This document shows, in pieces, positions 62,712 through 64,000 of a DNA stretch of 64,000 nt; position 1 is the stretch's first letter; the number at the start of each line of letters is the position of its first letter. Below the pieces are notes generated by a model, which had not been told where the DNA came from, made no database searches, and saw nothing but the letters and a program-made list of their open reading frames with translations. Source of the stretch: Janthinobacterium sp. LM6 (lineage in GTDB: Bacteria; Pseudomonadota; Gammaproteobacteria; Burkholderiales; Burkholderiaceae_D); NCBI RefSeq assembly GCF_002002885.1, contig NZ_CP019510.1:4092001-4156000 (forward strand), written 5' to 3'. Both the position numbers and the translations under genes were made by a program.

Positions 62712-64000
62712 ATGTTGAACCTGCAAGACGCAAGCCTGTTGAAACAGCAATGCCTGATCGACGGCGCCTGGTGCGACGCCGATGACGGCGCCACCATCGC
62801 CGTCACCAACCCGGCTACCGGCGCGGTGATCGCCACGGTGCCGCGCATGGGCGCGGCCGAGACGCGGCGCGCCATCGCCGCCTCGCATGCGGCCTTCCGG
62901 CTGTGGCGCAAGCAGACCGTCAAGGCGCGCGCCACGGTGCTGCGCGCCTGGCATGCCTTGATTTTGCAGCACGCGGACGACCTGGCGCTGATACTCACCA
63001 CGGAACAGGGCAAGTCGCTGGCCGAGGCCAAGGGCGAGATCGTCTCGAACGCGGCTTACCTGGAATGGTTCGCCGAGGAAGGCAAGCGCGCGTATGGCGA
63101 CGTGATCGCGCCGCCGTCGAACGACAAGCGCATCGTCGTCATCAAGCAGCCGATCGGCGTGTGCGCGGCCATCACGCCGTGGAATTTCCCGAACGGCATG
63201 ATCACGCGCAAGGCCGGCCCTGCCCTGGCGGCCGGCTGCAGCATGGTCCTGAAACCGGCGTCGCAAACGCCGCTGTCGGCCCTGGCCCTGGGCGAACTGG
63301 CGCTGCGCGCCGGCGTGCCGCCCGGCGTCTTCAATGTGGTGACGGGCGCAGCCCAGGCGATCGGCACGGAACTGTGCCACAACGACCTGGTGCGCAAGAT
63401 CACGTTTACGGGGTCGACCGAGGTGGGCGCCTGGCTGTCGCGCGAGGCGGCCGGCACGATCAAGAAGCTGTCGCTGGAATTGGGCGGCAACGCGCCCTTC
63501 ATCGTCTTCGAGGATGCCGACATCGACGCGGCCGTCGAAGGCGTGCTGATGTCGAAATACCGCAACAGCGGCCAGACCTGCGTCTGCGCCAACCGCATCT
63601 ACGTGCAGGACGGCATCTACGACGACTTCGCCGCCCGCCTGGTGGCCAAGGTGGCCGAGCTGAAACTGGGCAATGGCCTGGACGCGGGCGTCACGCAAGG
63701 CCCGCTGATCGATGAAAACGCCGTGCGCAAGATCGAACAGCACATCGCCGACGCGCTGGCCAAGGGCGGCAAGCTGGCCATCGGCGGAAAACGCCACGCG
63801 CTGGGCGGCAGCTTTTTCGAGCCCAGCGTGGTGCTGGAAGCGAACAGCGACATGCTGGTGGCCACCGAGGAAACCTTCGCCCCGCTGGCGCCGCTGTTCC
63901 GCTTCGGCAGCGAAGAGGAAGTCGTCGCCATGGCCAACGCCACGCAGTTCGGCCTGGCCGGCTATTTCTACAGCCGCGACCTGGGCAGAGTCTGGCGCGT
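62712..64000 (+). CDS. NAD(P)-dependent aldehyde dehydrogenase, partial
   Basis: 429 codons are visible; the gene runs off the window end. The catalytic Cys is C290 in SGQTCVCANR and the general-base Glu is E256 in LELGGNAPF. PWNFPNGMITRKAGPALAAGC is the succinate-semialdehyde dehydrogenase-type signature. AAGGAG precedes the ATG at 62712. In this operon it could oxidise glycolaldehyde from the aldolase, or alpha-ketoglutarate semialdehyde if a Weimberg-type branch exists. Confidence 0.93.
   Translation, partial: MLNLQDASLLKQQCLIDGAWCDADDGATIAVTNPATGAVIATVPRMGAAETRRAIAASHAAFRLWRKQTVKARATVLRAWHALILQHADDLALILTTEQGKSLAEAKGEIVSNAAYLEWFAEEGKRAYGDVIAPPSNDKRIVVIKQPIGVCAAITPWNFPNGMITRKAGPALAAGCSMVLKPASQTPLSALALGELALRAGVPPGVFNVVTGAAQAIGTELCHNDLVRKITFTGSTEVGAWLSREAAGTIKKLSLELGGNAPFIVFEDADIDAAVEGVLMSKYRNSGQTCVCANRIYVQDGIYDDFAARLVAKVAELKLGNGLDAGVTQGPLIDENAVRKIEQHIADALAKGGKLAIGGKRHALGGSFFEPSVVLEANSDMLVATEETFAPLAPLFRFGSEEEVVAMANATQFGLAGYFYSRDLGRVWR

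Overview
The window looks like chromosome of a GC-rich betaproteobacterium, most likely Oxalobacteraceae (Janthinobacterium, Massilia or Duganella type). The evidence is protein content only: a complete MSHA-type pilus locus, pentose oxidation genes of the non-phosphorylative kind, and IlvD/EDD sugar-acid dehydratase chemistry. No rRNA, tRNA, CRISPR array or transposase gene was seen.

Layout. 1-3.8 kb: a DUF2625-like protein, an AraC regulator, a serine hydrolase and an esterase. 3.8-17.0 kb (minus strand): an MSHA-type pilus operon in the order mshE-G-B-A-C-D-O-P, then mshI-I2-J-K-L-M-N. 17.2-32.2 kb (plus strand, divergent): a second, less familiar type IV pilus/type II secretion-like machine. 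It has its own secretin, assembly ATPase, inner-membrane platform, a PilM-PilN-like fusion, PilO- and PilP-like proteins and three pilin-like proteins. An ABC ATPase is its first gene and an ABC permease sits near its end. 32.7-38.2 kb: a large hybrid histidine kinase translationally coupled to a receiver-GGDEF diguanylate cyclase. MshE keeps the c-di-GMP-binding MshEN motif, so this cyclase may influence the pilus. 38.2-41.8 kb (minus): a small Gly/Ser-rich protein, two MaoC hydratases and two acyl-CoA dehydrogenases. 41.9-44.6 kb: a LysR regulator divergent from an SDR and a GST. 44.6-52.7 kb (minus): an AspT-type transporter, a lipoprotein, metE, a remnant of metR, a two-gene unknown operon and a LacI-type regulator.

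Three near-identical copies of a ~137 bp repeat lie in this last stretch. Each is on the minus strand directly behind a minus-strand gene, and each ends in a rho-independent terminator. Their conserved core puts two anti-Shine-Dalgarno stretches between short complementary arms, so the best reading is a small multicopy sRNA family.

52.7-64.0 kb (plus): a LacI-controlled sugar operon with a dehydratase, an HpaI-type aldolase, a four-gene ABC sugar transporter, an aldose epimerase, a lactonase, a sugar dehydrogenase and an aldehyde dehydrogenase cut by the window end. Together they would import an aldose, oxidise it to the aldonate, dehydrate it and split the 2-keto-3-deoxy acid. A consensus sigma70 promoter and a perfect palindromic operator sit in front of it.

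The most interesting items are the anti-SD sRNA family, the second pilus/secretion machine with its split ABC transporter, the contrast between an intact and a degenerate c-di-GMP motif in the two assembly ATPases, the terminators between mshA and mshC, and the decayed metR beside metE.
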